Part shown: positions 23,086 to 34,639 of the stretch, in pieces
How the letters are laid out: every line of letters begins with the position of its first letter
Numbering within the stretch: position 1 is the stretch's first letter
Assembly (NCBI GenBank): GCA_022393335.1
Contig: JAJEKB010021049.1
Coordinates: forward strand, 863,310 to 927,309
From: Macrotrachela quadricornifera
Lineage: Eukaryota > Rotifera > Eurotatoria > Philodinida > Philodinidae
DNA: 64,000 nt
Direction: 5' to 3'
Made by a program: the position numbers and the translations under genes
Notes under the pieces: model-generated
The model's input: the letters and a program-made list of their open reading frames with translations, nothing else
What the model was told of the DNA's origin: nothing
Database searches by the model: none

Positions 23086-24926
23086 ATGAATGATTCAAAT
23101 AATAACAATATTAATATACTCGATCTACCTGATGAAATTTTACTTATAATTCTTAGTAAATTAAGTATGATTGATGTATTATATTCACTTGTGGATGTAA
23201 ATACAATTTTTAATCAATTAATATTTGATTCTCATTATATTCATCATTTGAATTTAACAGTTAATACATTACTTAATGATTTATCTTTGGTAAAAAATCA
23301 AATTTTAATTTTTGATCGAATTTACACAAAAATATTACCTCGAATTCATGATAAAATAAATAAACTCACAATTGAACCATCTTTTATGAAATTTATTTCT
23401 AATACTGTTAATTATCCTCAACTTCGTTCGTTATCATTTGTCAATATTCAAAAGCAAACATTATTCCAATATTTAAGAGGAGGTAAACATTCTTGAATTT
23501 TTTTTCAGTTTTGCTTTAATCAATAAGAAAAGATCTGTACTAAAAAAATATCAAATGCTAATTATGATTTTGTATACATTTTAGATAATAACTTTTGGTG
23601 TGTTGTTCATGAACAAATAACACATCTTAAAGTCAAAATCGAAGATGATATGAGAGTGAAATTCACAAATGATTTCGAACTGGATTTATTTTCATTTATA
23701 TTATTTTTGGGTAAATGTCTGAAGCATTTTCAATTATTATCTGGTCGACGTTTAAAACATTCTACTTTTAATTTGATACCAGAACAACGTGTAAAATTAA
23801 GATCATTCAGTTTAACTCAATTGAAAATAAATGTTAATACTTTTGATGAGTGTCTTTATATTCTTGATGAAGATCTCAAATGTTTATCTACATTAATTAT
23901 TGATATAAATGAAATTTCAGATCCATCATATATAAATAATACAGTTGGTATAGTTTTTATAGTAAAATTAGATATAATAACTGATCTAGAATATAGTATC
24001 TCAGATATTAACAAGACTATTAGAAATATTTAAATAAATTTAAAAAGATCATTTTCTTTTTTGATAAAATCTAATTGTCGAATATATTCTTTTTTGTTAG
24101 GGCAAACTACCCAAATTAAAATGTTTTTCATTGATTTCACACAATGACACATATGTTTATGATAAACAAATTATTCCATTACTTTATCGAATGTCAAATC
24201 TTGAAGAATTAACATTATTTCTTATAGTAATAAGAACTCAATTATCTTATATTGATGGTACTCATTTATTCAATGATATTCTCATTAAAATGCCATTATT
24301 AAACAAATTTACATTTAGTATAAATACTTGTGTTATCAATGGAAATGTTAAAATTAATCTTCCAGCGAATAATGATATTCAAAATAGTTTTATTACAATC
24401 GGATACAAACAAATTGATTCATATGTCGATGTTAATTTATCGACGAAAATTGCTGGTAAATGTCATGTTTATTCACTTCCATATGAATTTGATACTTTTA
24501 TCGATTTAACAAACTCATTTCGATAAAGTTCGATATTTAACGATGTATGATATACATCCATTTGAACATGAATATTTCAAAATTATTTCACAAGATTTTC
24601 CTTTTCTACAAAAATTAACTATAATTAATTTTGAGCCACAAAAAAACAAACAACAACATTCATCTACATTGATTACATTTGCTCAACTTAATGAACTCTA
24701 TCTTCAAGATGTACATATTGATTATGTTGAACAATTTCTCTTCGTAACAAATACTCGTTTACGTCGATTAAATTATCTTACTATTAATTATGAACCATTA
24801 GCAACAGTTACAAATTATTTTATGAATGATACAGCACGTTTTAATTGTAGTCAATTGAAAAACGTTTATATGTGTGAACCATTTGTTCGTCCAGAAAATT
24901 TTCATTCATATTTTACTTCATTGTAA
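23086..24926 (+). pseudogene. F-box/leucine-rich-repeat-like gene with frameshift, paralogue of the 12.7-kb gene
   Basis: Exons 23086-23482, 23585-23943 and 24101-24926 fit the same phases as the inverted paralogue; exon 2 is 359 bp in both. The F-box is at residues 11-45 (ILDLPDEILLIILSKLSMID). LRR-like segments follow. In exon 3 the frame ends at TAA 24524-24526 just after DLTNSF. The continuation (KVRYLTMYDIHPFEHEYFKI) lies in another frame and runs intact to 24926. Alignment with the paralogue (NNSFPGGMFHTVRCLTI) shows a deletion of about 17-20 bases at this spot, so this is a frameshifting deletion, not an intron. The intact protein would be an SCF substrate adaptor; as it stands a truncated product of about 390 residues is possible. 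Confidence 0.75.
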
Positions 24927-25377
24927 ATATTTAGTTTATTGAAAAATTTCTTCTATGTAGATAAATATTTTGAACAAGTTAAATATATTGTGATTATAAA
25001 TATTTACCAAATATCTAATAAAAATCAATGATTGTCAAATGTTTGTATAAGTATTAAAGATATATAATACTAGTTTTCGTGTAGTCTATAAAATGAGAGA
25101 AGAAATAAAATTGAAAATTTACTAAATTTTAGTAGATACGTATCCAGAAACTTTTAATGAAAGATCCTTATGACAGAAAAGATATTATTGAGTTGTGAAA
25201 AGTAATGGATTTACAATTACCTCCATCTATTAGACTTGTTTATTGGCAGAAGATTATTTCGAAATACCTTTATTTCACTGTGATGTGTAGGCGAAAATTC
25301 TGTAAAACAACTGTAATTTTGGATCAGCAATCGTTAATGAGCACGAACGCTTCTAGTATTTTCTTAGCCTCATTGAA
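24927..25377. other. Intergenic, no gene seen
   Basis: 3' flank of the F-box pseudogene; ends in the target-site duplication of the MULE. Confidence 0.4.
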
Positions 25378-25500
25378 GGTCTAGCCCCGATTCGGGCCGA
25401 ATCGATCCCATAATAATTCGGTCCCTTCTTATTTCGTTATCTTCTCACTTCGGTCCTTTCTCATTTCGACCCTATCTCAATTCGGTCCCTTTTCATTTTC
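25378..25500. repeat. Left terminal repeat of the MULE with TTCGGTCC motif cluster
   Basis: At least four TTCGGTCC-like motifs recur about every 17-23 bases. The mirrored cluster lies at about 27410-27505. Such subterminal arrays are likely transposase-binding sites (inference). Confidence 0.75.
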
Positions 25501-25817
25501 ATTATGATTCTCTGATCATATGGGATTTTTTCCTATTCTTCACATATATGATCATATAGGATTTTTCCTTTCATTCTTTCAATTCGTTCTTCTTCTGTCC
25601 TTTTGACCTATATCGAAATGTGTCATTTCCAAGTGATGAATAAAGTGATATCACTTAGGCATTTTCCTAGAAAGATGTTGTATTACAAGAGGCGGGAAAG
25701 TAACCACTTTCTTGTCCTATAAACACTTGCGTTTTCTTTTAAAATAAACGAACTAGAACCACTACTAAGCTTCCACATCATCATCTTCTCCTACTATTCA
25801 CAATAAGACTGTAACAC

Positions 25818-27307
25818 ATGCAATTCACCACTACTAATAGAAACGCATTAGTGCTCAATTATCAAGGATATCAATACACAATCAAATGTGAATACAAAAA
25901 CACCAAGGAGTGGCGGTGCAGAGCAAGATCCTGTACAACATCATTATCACTATGTCGTGAAAATAAATCGGTCGTGCGAGAACCAGGTGTTCATACCTGT
26001 TTACCCTCTTCACCAAGAAAACTTGTTTTGGACAAAGCCATATGTCATATGAAGAAACGAGCAATCGAAGAAACACTACCAATACCACAAATTTACTCAC
26101 AAGAGATCGTGAAAGTGCGTCTCAACAATCCAGATATCAATACTGAAGATTTGTTTCCTTCACTAGAAAGTATTGATTCAAGTCTGTACAGAAAAAGAGC
26201 TGAGAACTACCACAAATTACCCTCAATTATCAAAGAACTTGTGATTCCAGATGGATGGAAAATGGGTACACACGGAGAACCATTTCTTATAGTGGATGAA
26301 GCTTGTAAGCAATTTTTTTTCTTATTAATAAATACTTTATTTTCGTGACAGATGGGGATGAGCGCTTTTCAATGTTCGCATCCGAATGGAGTATTCGATT
26401 TCTGGGTGATTGCGGTCTATGGCATTCAGATGGGACATATAAATGTCGTCCCTTACTATTCGCACAAGTGTATATCCTGTTTGGCTTCAATCAAATGATG
26501 ATACCGTGTGTGTATTGCTTAACGACCAAACAAGATGAAAAAGTTTATTCAAAAATTTTACATCATTTGTTACGTATCACTCAGGAGAAGGGTGTTAATC
26601 TAAGTCCAAAACGGCTTACATGCGACTACGAATTAGCTGTCATTAATACCTTTCGAAAGATCTTCCCGTCAATTCATATTTCTGGCTATTTCTTTCATTA
26701 CTTCCAATCGTTGTGGAGAAAAATTCAAGAGTTGGGACTTACTGGATACGTCAACAAATCAAACTTAATCAAGACCAATGCAAGTGATGCTGAAGAAAGG
26801 AAAAATGCAAATTATTGGTTTTCATGTACAATTGGTCTTGCATTGATCCCTCCTCGACTTGTTGAAAAAATATGGACAGAAGCGATAAATGAACATATTC
26901 CCAACCACCGTTCAAGTATCAGCTTTAATGATTACATGGTGTCTACCTATGTTGACTCCACTTCATCTCGTTATCACATTAACTTATGGAATGTCAATGA
27001 CGCACTTGTAAATAATATTCCCAGAACAAATAACCACGTGGAAGGTTATAACAGCCGGCTTGGTACACTATTCTCCGTTCATCCTCATATCTTTCGATTC
27101 ATTGAAATTCTACGTGATGAGCATTTATTCCAGCATCACCACGCGTAACAATCTAGAGCATTTGCACTATGACGACAAAAGTCGAGTGACGATATAAACG
27201 CTCAACTTCTTTGTCTTCTCGACAAACACGCTAATGGTGTCATTACTGATCTACAATTAGCTATCGAATGTGGGAAAGCAGTCAAAACGAAATTAATGAA
27301 AAAATGA
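25818..27307 (+). pseudogene. FLYWCH/MULE transposase with late nonsense codons
   Basis: Exons 25818-26304 and 26352-27148 (47-bp intron) give 427 residues in one frame. Residues 1-60 form a FLYWCH-type zinc-binding domain ([19 protein letters not shown], then C and H ligands). The MULE core follows, with the expected acidic residues: WHSDGTYK (first Asp), LTCDYELA (second Asp), and RTNNHVEGYNS (Glu). The conserved GCxFH motif reads SGYFFH, so its Cys is lost. After the TAA at 27146-27148 the same frame continues as QSRAFAL-stop-RQKSSDDINAQLLCLLDKH and so on to 27307. Two C-to-T-type nonsense changes (CAA to TAA, CGA to TGA) therefore appear to have removed about 53 C-terminal residues. It is annotated as a pseudogene because of these, but the catalytic residues remain. 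Confidence 0.85.
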
Positions 27308-27522
27308 AAAATAGATTTTTTTCTCTCTCTTCCTCTTCTATCATGTTGTGCTGTCATTATTGACTATTTATTTTCTCTTGACAAATATATTCATAGATTA
27401 TTGTAATTGGATACATTGGGACCGAACTAGGAGAGGGACGAACTGGGAAAGGACCGAATTAAGAGTCCATCGAATGGGACCGAAATAATATGGGACCGAA
27501 TCGGGGGCTGCCCCTCATTGAA

Positions 27523-28390
27523 CTCTAGCTATAGTCAAAATATGAACGCTGAAAATTCTTAATCAGTTGGAGTCATTTTCTCATAAGGTATACTCTCACT
27601 GTAAAGCTTCTTGATTGTTATCATTTACAAAGAGTACATCAATGTCCTTTGAACAAAGAAATAAAATTCAACTGGAACAGTTCAACAAAGATTTAAGACT
27701 ATAGATGATTTTGAAGCTTTTTGGAAGAAACAGAAGGTATTAGGTCAGTTAATTGACATTTTCTGAATGTTTTATTTCATTTCCTATCTAAAAAAATATC
27801 CTGTCTGTTTCCATGAACTAAGAACAAGCGAAACTTAATAGTTTTGAGATTACAAATGACTTTGACGTTACAACTTTATTTGTTGAAGAAAAAAACGTTG
27901 GTCCCCAAGATTAATAATGGAAATGCTCTTTTTAGAATCATATTATATTCATAAAAGAAAACACTCGTGAATCTTTTCAAATTCTTCATAGTTATGAATA
28001 TGTGCGTACATGCATGCATAGAAATTATCGAACAATCATATCCTTTAGTTTCGATTGTACTCCTGATGTAAATAGATGATCGAATGATGAAGTTCATCTT
28101 ATAAAACAAGGTATACATGTTCAAATCTTATCTTTAAAAGAAAAACTTTTGCATGCTCATTCTTTTTTTGTTATATACGCATTGTTTTATGACGATTCTG
28201 ATATTGTCTCGTATGCTTACGCGAGAGTACTCTACAAAAGTATTGAGATACTCTCATCGGTAAAAATATAGGGTATATACTTATACAAACTTTTATGCGT
28301 GCACTCGCGAATATACTAAACTCTCTGATACGTTCACCTGCATGTTATGCCATAACGATTCGTACATGTACACGTAATTGAAATGCTGCA
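27523..28390. other. Intergenic, no gene seen
   Basis: AT-rich sequence; frames lack domain-like content. Confidence 0.4.
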
Positions 28391-29575
28391 TCTACACACG
28401 TTATATGTATCTGTTCTTTTCCTATGCATAGAAACTATGAATTAGATATTGTGTAATGAAAAACTTATTATTAATATTTTTTATAAGCATATATGGACAA
28501 CAAAAAAAAAAGACTTGGCTCGGGCAGCTTTCAAATAATTTGCAAACCATTAAAGTCTATTGATATACTTTATGAAGAAGTTAGGTTTTTCTTGAATATA
28601 TTGATCTATTTATATACCATTTGTTGCAGAAACAACCGATGAATATTACCCATAGGATTAAGATTAAAATTCCCAATATAAATGCAACAATCAAATATTG
28701 TCTACCTTGCTTGACTTCATTATCTATTGTCCATTGACAATCGTAGGTTTTCTCTTTATTGAAATAACATTTGTAAACTTCATCAACCTAAAAAAAAATA
28801 GATAAGTAAAAAGTTATCTTCTCATTAATTGCTTGTGAAGAAAATATTTTGTTTACAAAACTTTTTCATACTTTATACTGATTTATTGTTGCTTCGATTG
28901 CATCTGTATATGTTTTGTAATTGTTTATGAATATCTTTGATATTTTTATTGATTCAGTATCATTATAATTGACTGTCCATATTGCTTGATATTTTCTATG
29001 ACCTAGTTTCATAGAACTTATATCACGAACTATACATTGAGTTTCTTGTTGAGTCTTGGGAAATTGAATATACTTCTGATAACCAAAATATGAGGTTATC
29101 GATAGCCAAATCATTAATAGCATATTCATTAGTACAGATAATGAAAGACCCGTAACTTGGTTTTCTGTATACATTTTTTCTCTATTTTATTTAGAAAGTA
29201 GAGAATCAAAATACAGGGTGCTATGAGAGATTGACTGCTTTTTTTTATATGTCGGAGTTATGCAATTACACATCAATGAATAATTGAGAGTGCGTACACA
29301 TATAGAGAGCGAATAAGTTTCAGTCATTCTCTCTCATTTATGCAAAACTAAGCAAAGAAAAAAAAATGTTCAATATCTATGAATTGTGGCGCGTCCCTTT
29401 CTTTCTCAGACGATATTCGTTGCAATGTTTAAAGAAAGAAAGAAAATTATGCAGTGCACACATTTTTTTATTTCTAGTTTTTTAAACAAACTTTTAACTG
29501 ATAAAAAAATAAATATTTAACTCATTTTTTTCTTCATCATAGATCGAAGAAATATGTCTACCAAATGTTCAAAAC
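28391..29575. repeat. Segmental duplication, copy 1 (partner 34640-35843)
   Basis: Coding and non-coding sequence of this block, including the 3' flank (TCGGGCAGCTTTCA) and the 5' flank (up to GAAGAAATATGTC), is repeated in the same orientation about 6.2 kb downstream, at roughly 85-90% identity by eye. Confidence 0.85.
28581..29174 (-). CDS. Two-TM DUF3592-like protein (169 aa), copy 1
   Basis: Minus-strand exons 29174-28872 and 28787-28581, 84-bp intron, phase 0. An N-terminal TM segment (LSLSVLMNMLLMIWLSITSYFGY) is followed by an extracytoplasmic or lumenal domain. A second TM (VAFILGILILILWVIFIGC) ends in a short basic tail. The domain between contains CIVRDISSMKLGHRKYQAIW and QYKVDEVYKCYFNKEKTYDC. 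This is the layout of DUF3592 proteins (beta-strand domain with a YxVGxxxxCYY-like motif between two TMs). Function is unknown; a membrane-associated role is all that can be inferred. The frame is intact. A close paralogue sits at 34833-35425, and most substitutions lie in the N-terminal TM. Confidence 0.75.
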
Positions 29576-31677
29576 CTAAACAATTACCAAAAGAAATATG
29601 ACTAATTACTTTCAATTATATTAATGCAAATGAAGTCTACTAGCATTTTTAAAAATCTAAATCAACAATCAAATAAAATTTTGCATACAATAACATATTT
29701 TTATCAAATTAAAATAGTATATTCAAAAGAAATATGGTGAGCTGATTGGTGATCGAAACTCTGCCAGTTTATCAAATTTAGACGAATGATTTTCATCTAT
29801 GAAATTTAACGTGTGTATTTGATGATTAAGTGCTATCACATATTTGGTAAAGCGAAAATTGATTGATACGAGTATTAGTCGACAAATTTATAATTAGACA
29901 ACAAACTGTGCTCACAAAAAATATTGAGTGCCACTTTTGAGTAGAAAACACTAACAGTAATTATTTTAATAGACTAATGTTAAACCAAACGAATTGTTGA
30001 ATAGATATAGATACCAGTTGGACAGACACCAAAAATGATAAAAATAGATGCAAGAAAAGCTCATAAACACAAGAAAAATAATCTGATGGATATCAAAACT
30101 TTATATGTTTAAAGTTGCAAATGCATGCTACAGTATTATCTGATAAATTCATTAAACAAATATAAATCATAGTTCATGTAGATTCATTATAGTGAATAAC
30201 ATGATCACGAATTTTTTTCTTTAAATATTCGAATTTCATTTGAAACAGTATTTCCAAGATGATTGTAATTATTAGTTTCATATAAAATCATGTTATTTAC
30301 AGAATTATTATGAGCTCGACCTTTATATTTAAGCGTTCGAGTAGATTCATATTTGAAATCTTATCGTCAATTGTTTCATTAATAGTATAACTAAAGCCAT
30401 TACAAAGTAATAAAGATTTGTTACTTTGAGTTTTACTTAATACAAATGTTGATATCTTAGCAAAAAAAGAAGCTGATTTACTATAATATCTTGAGTTACA
30501 TGAACTACGAACAATCTACTAATCTAATCATAAAGAAATTAAACTTATTATGGATGCATTATTAACAGAATCTATTTTTCTTTATAATAATTGAAATCCT
30601 ATATTGGTTCATATAGATCAGAGAAAAAGAATTCTTCATTTATGATAATATAAAGAATCTATGTATTATTGTTTTTGTTATTTTGTCGTCATTATTTAGT
30701 TTATTCGTGTGAATTAAGTTTCGTTTTCAAGTATTCTTTTGTTCAGTTATGAATGTGTAGATTATTGTGCATAGTGACTATTTTTTGTTCTATCATTTTT
30801 CGTTCGATCAATTTTCGTAGATCCATTGTGTTGAGGTATCGGAATCATAATTAATAAGTCATTCATGAAGGAGAGGTTAAATACATTTTTCAGTATCGAC
30901 TGTAACATCAGTAGTATCCAATTGACCACTATCTAAAAGATGAAATATAATGTACACGCATCATATTGGCGTGAACAAAACGTAACGTTTCATATCAGCT
31001 GTATTTAAACTCGAACAGCGAGCTGATATGGATGATCTATAAAAATTAGAGTTTATTGTACCATATGTGTGTATAATAAACAAAGTATTTGAGGATAATA
31101 AATAGTTATAAATGTAACAATTATTGACTGTAATGCATTTCCTATTTCATGCTCTCTCTTTAAATATCGTAACCTATTGACCTCTGTCTTCATATATGAT
31201 CGCCATTATTGACTAACATTCATTGTCTTTTTGTTCTATGTAAGCGTGTGTTCTATGTGTGAAAGATACGAACTGTTATGTGGAAAAGCCAAATAAAGCA
31301 TTTATTGTTATGTCACAAACAGTTGTCTATTCAAATTCGTCACACTAGCTAAATACGAAATTGCAAGTTGAATTTATTGCTTGACAAAATTGCTATGAAA
31401 CCTTTAATATTTGACATCCTTCATTTAAACATAAAAGAGGTAAGACAATAATGTCATTTTGCTTAACTACAATAATGAAAATTTTTTTACATGATCAAAT
31501 TGATTTTTTTCAATTTATATTTATTATTAACTTATGTTAGTTAATTAAACTAAATTTAAAGAACATTTGATGAAACGCAAAATTTATTAGATAATAATAC
31601 TTATTATAATTGTATAAAAGAATTTATTATGTATTTTCAATGTTAAATATTTACATAACATTAAAAAAAAGTTATCT
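29576..31677. other. Intergenic, transposon-graveyard-like, no gene defined
   Basis: Around 30420-30650 the plus strand has short coding-like patches (AKKEADLL, IKLIMDALLTESIFLYNN) broken by stops, suggesting a very old relic. Nothing can be named. Confidence 0.4.
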
Positions 31678-33060
31678 TTAAGTTTTATTTTTATATAAAC
31701 CGTATTGACCACGATGACATTTACTACAACATTGTACTAACTGTTTTCTGCATGGACAACGGTTTGTCTGACAAGTATCTAAACATTTGCAAACATTAAT
31801 TGATTTGTAATTGTTAAACATTTGACATGCTTGAATAAAAGTAATCATTGGTAGACCGGTGGTATCTAATTGTCGTAAATCTGCTGAAATCGTTTCAGAT
31901 AAGTCAATAAAATCCGATGATAAAAATGAATTAGTAATGATTCCATGTAAAGTAGCTATTGTATATTGTGTATTAAAGATTTCTTTTTTAATTATTCGAA
32001 ATATTTTACAAGGTAGTATTGATGGTGCGGTATTTGATCGATCAACATTACAAATTTTTAAACCGACTATATCACCAACTTGAAACATCTGCTGATTTTT
32101 TAAACCACGATGATAATTTTGTAGTTAACGTTCTAAATTTTAGATTTATATTTTTTTTATCTATAAATTATAATGAATGTTTCAAGAATAATGGGCCTCT
32201 ATGTAGTTTGATCATATCTTTTAATGTGTATTCATTTAAATCATTAAATTGTAAATAGATTCATTATTCTTGAAACACTTTTTAGTTTAGGTGTTAAATA
32301 TGAAATTCAAAACATACAATATAACAAAATACAAATATGCAGTGTTTCATTTTTATCAGAAGAGAATTACCTGTTGTACAAATATAACATTTTTCGGTTT
32401 CATCTCGAATTACTTGATGTGGTGACTGTATGTTATGACTATCATGAAGAAACAATAAAATACATAGTCACAAAAAAAAAACTCACTCGGCTATTCCAAT
32501 ACCACATGTACTTGATCATAGAAGTGGAATTGGTGATTGATAATTATCATATAACAAATCTTTATCAATCAGCTAAAAAAAACTTTTTTTAAAGAAAATA
32601 ATTAATTTTACTACAAACTGATTCGTTATTTAAATTAAAGTTATCAGCAATGATTGAGATATATCTTCTTCGTTTACTATTGAATTATTAGTTGATTGCT
32701 TATGAAGTGGCATCCAAAAATCATGATCATTACGTGCTGGTTGACCAAAAACCATTTCGTAAGGTGTTTTTTGTATGCTTTGTGATATGCAGTTATTGAT
32801 TGTAAGCATTACTGGACCTTAACATTTATATAAAATAACAAAGCAGACAAAAATTTTAAACTAATCTATTTCAAATTTTTTGTTACCTAATAAATTTGGA
32901 ATAGATTGTTGTATTTGTTTCTTGACATTTTCCTAACATATTTTGTACTACTGCATTGCTCTTTCAACGAGACCTTGACTTTGAGGATATCTTGGACGTC
33001 CATTAATAATGAGTAAACCTGGCCAATTCGTTTTTAGGTCGAATACAATATTTGCTCTTA
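31678..33060 (-). pseudogene. Decayed integrase (KRBA2/Ginger-like DDE type)
   Basis: The distal part, 32088-31678, is open for 136 residues. It begins FQVGDIVGLKICNVDRSNTA, a motif that follows integrase cores in KRBA2-like and Ginger-type proteins, and it ends in a Cys-rich tail (CKCLDTCQTNRCPCRK... CSKCHRG). Upstream, 33060-32880 encodes WPGLLIINGRPRYPQSQGLVERAM. This is the block containing the conserved SQGxVER before the catalytic Glu region. It is broken by TAG and TAG soon after. A further block near 32820-32640 reads TINNCISQSIQKTPYEMVFG. The pieces are in order but in different frames, so the gene is dead. It once inserted DNA by a DDE mechanism. Confidence 0.7.
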
Positions 33061-33078
33061 AAAGAAAAGAAACAGTTA

Positions 33079-34383
33079 CAGGTGTTTGAAAAAAAACTTG
33101 GACACCTTTTTAAAGTAGTATTTATTTACGTATACGCTCTGTTCGAAGGTTTTGTATAGCACTTAATAGCCTATGATGAATACTACTAAACACCATATTT
33201 CAATATTTTATTCGTTCACCTTTAGAAGAAATAAGAGACAAACATCTATTTTCCATCGACAACACACAATTTTTGGCTATATTAGTTTCAACATTATAAA
33301 ATTCTTCAGTTAAAAAAAGTTCAAGCTCATCGATAATTTTAGGTTTTCGTTTCTCCACTTTGCGTGTTATTATCGACCATATATTCTCGATTGGATTAAC
33401 ATCAGGATTGTTAGATGGCTAGTCTAACAATCGTGGTATATTATCATTGACAAATTGTTTACAAATCTTACTTCTATGCTTTGGATCATTGTCCTGTTGT
33501 AGACACCAGTTTCGACGAAACTGTTTTTCCTAGAATTGCTTACATCTAACAGCAGGTAAAGGAAGTTTTCCAGTATATGAACACAATAACTGCCATCAAG
33601 GTTAGATCTGAATGTATGACAGGTTAAAACACCATTCATACTCATAGCATCCCAGATATGAACCTTTTTGACGATTTTTAGGTGCGCATTTTAGTTCATA
33701 AATTCGGACGTTTCGTTCAACGACGAACAGTATTACGGAAAAATTGAAACGATGCTTCATCTGTAAAAACTGTACGTGAAAAATCATCATTTTTATGAAT
33801 TTTGGCCCATTGTACATGTCGTTTTCCCTCGTCGGATGTTAATATATAAGTACTTTTTGCTAAAACGTTCTTATAACCATATTCATGAAGATGACGAATT
33901 TTCGTTGATAAAGAGACTAATTTATGATGTATTTTGGATAAATTTTCTTTTAATTCATTAAGAATCATTTCATTATTTTGTCGAATATATAGACAAATAT
34001 ATTTTTTTTCTTTCCCACATAGTGCACATGGTGAACCATTTCCACCTCGATGTTTAAGTGAACCTGTTTGTTTTAATTTATTAATATTATAACAGATAGT
34101 GCTCAGTGGAATATTTGTTTCACGATGAATAGCACGACCAGTTCGTATAACTTTGTTCCACCAATACAAAATTGCAATATGATAATTTTTTAATTGACTA
34201 GACTGTTTCATGATTTGATGTTTATGTATTTAAAAGAAAAGAAACAGTGCTTATATATAATAGATATACAGTATATATATATCGATGATTCATTCCTAAA
34301 AAATTAGTTTGTTAGCTGCTTTTAAAAGTGGAAAAAAATATTAAAAAGAAATTTTTTTGTCTAAGTTCTTTTGCATACACCTG
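33079..34383 (-). mobile_element. Tc1/mariner element, 1,305 bp, TA-flanked
   Basis: The ends are inverted repeats, CAGGTGTTTGAAAAAAAACT at left and, reverse-complemented, CAGGTGTATGCAAAAGAACT at right. They are flanked by TA on both sides (33077-33078 and 34384-34385). Length and target site fit Tc1/mariner. The element contains one broken transposase gene on the minus strand. Confidence 0.88.
33195..34211 (-). pseudogene. Broken Tc1/mariner transposase
   Basis: The ATG at 34211 opens a 164-residue frame with an N-terminal helix-turn-helix region (IHRETNIPLSTICYNINKL). It then continues through RIRHLHEYGY-like pairing sequence to FTDEASFQF, which holds the first catalytic Asp. Further blocks follow in other frames: QQDNDPKHRSK with the second catalytic Asp near 33490, and NNPDVNPIENIWS with the third acidic residue near 33395. 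Just before this last block a TAG replaces the usual Trp (D-stop-PSNNPD, near 33420). Frameshifts near 33720 and 33600 separate the pieces. The transposase is inactive. Confidence 0.85.
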
Positions 34384-34639
34384 TAATTAAAATGCTGTGT
34401 CTATACGCGGTTTTTCTTAAAGCAGTCTTTTACTGAAATCGCATCATTCAAGTGTTACGAAAACCAATATTCATATTCTACCATCTTTGAAGTACAATAA
34501 GTCATCAATTTCATTATTAATAAATATTTTCTACTTATAAACAGGTTCAAGTTTATGTCTTTGTTTATAAAAAAAATAATGCTTTTTATTGTAAATTGGA
34601 ACTATGTAAAAGAGAAGAGTTGAAAAATCTATAGTGAGT

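Larger units (their letters stand above)
25378..27512 (+). mobile_element. Complete MULE DNA transposon (2,135 bp) with 10-bp target duplication
   Basis: The element is flanked by identical CCTCATTGAA copies at 25368-25377 and 27513-27522. Its ends are inverted repeats: GGTCTAGCCCCGATTCGG at left and, reverse-complemented, GGCAGCCCCCGATTCGG at right. Both continue into clusters of ATTCGGTCCC motifs over about 100 bp. It carries one FLYWCH/MULE transposase gene. The size, target duplication of 9-10 bp and transposase type all agree with the Mutator-like superfamily. Confidence 0.92.
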
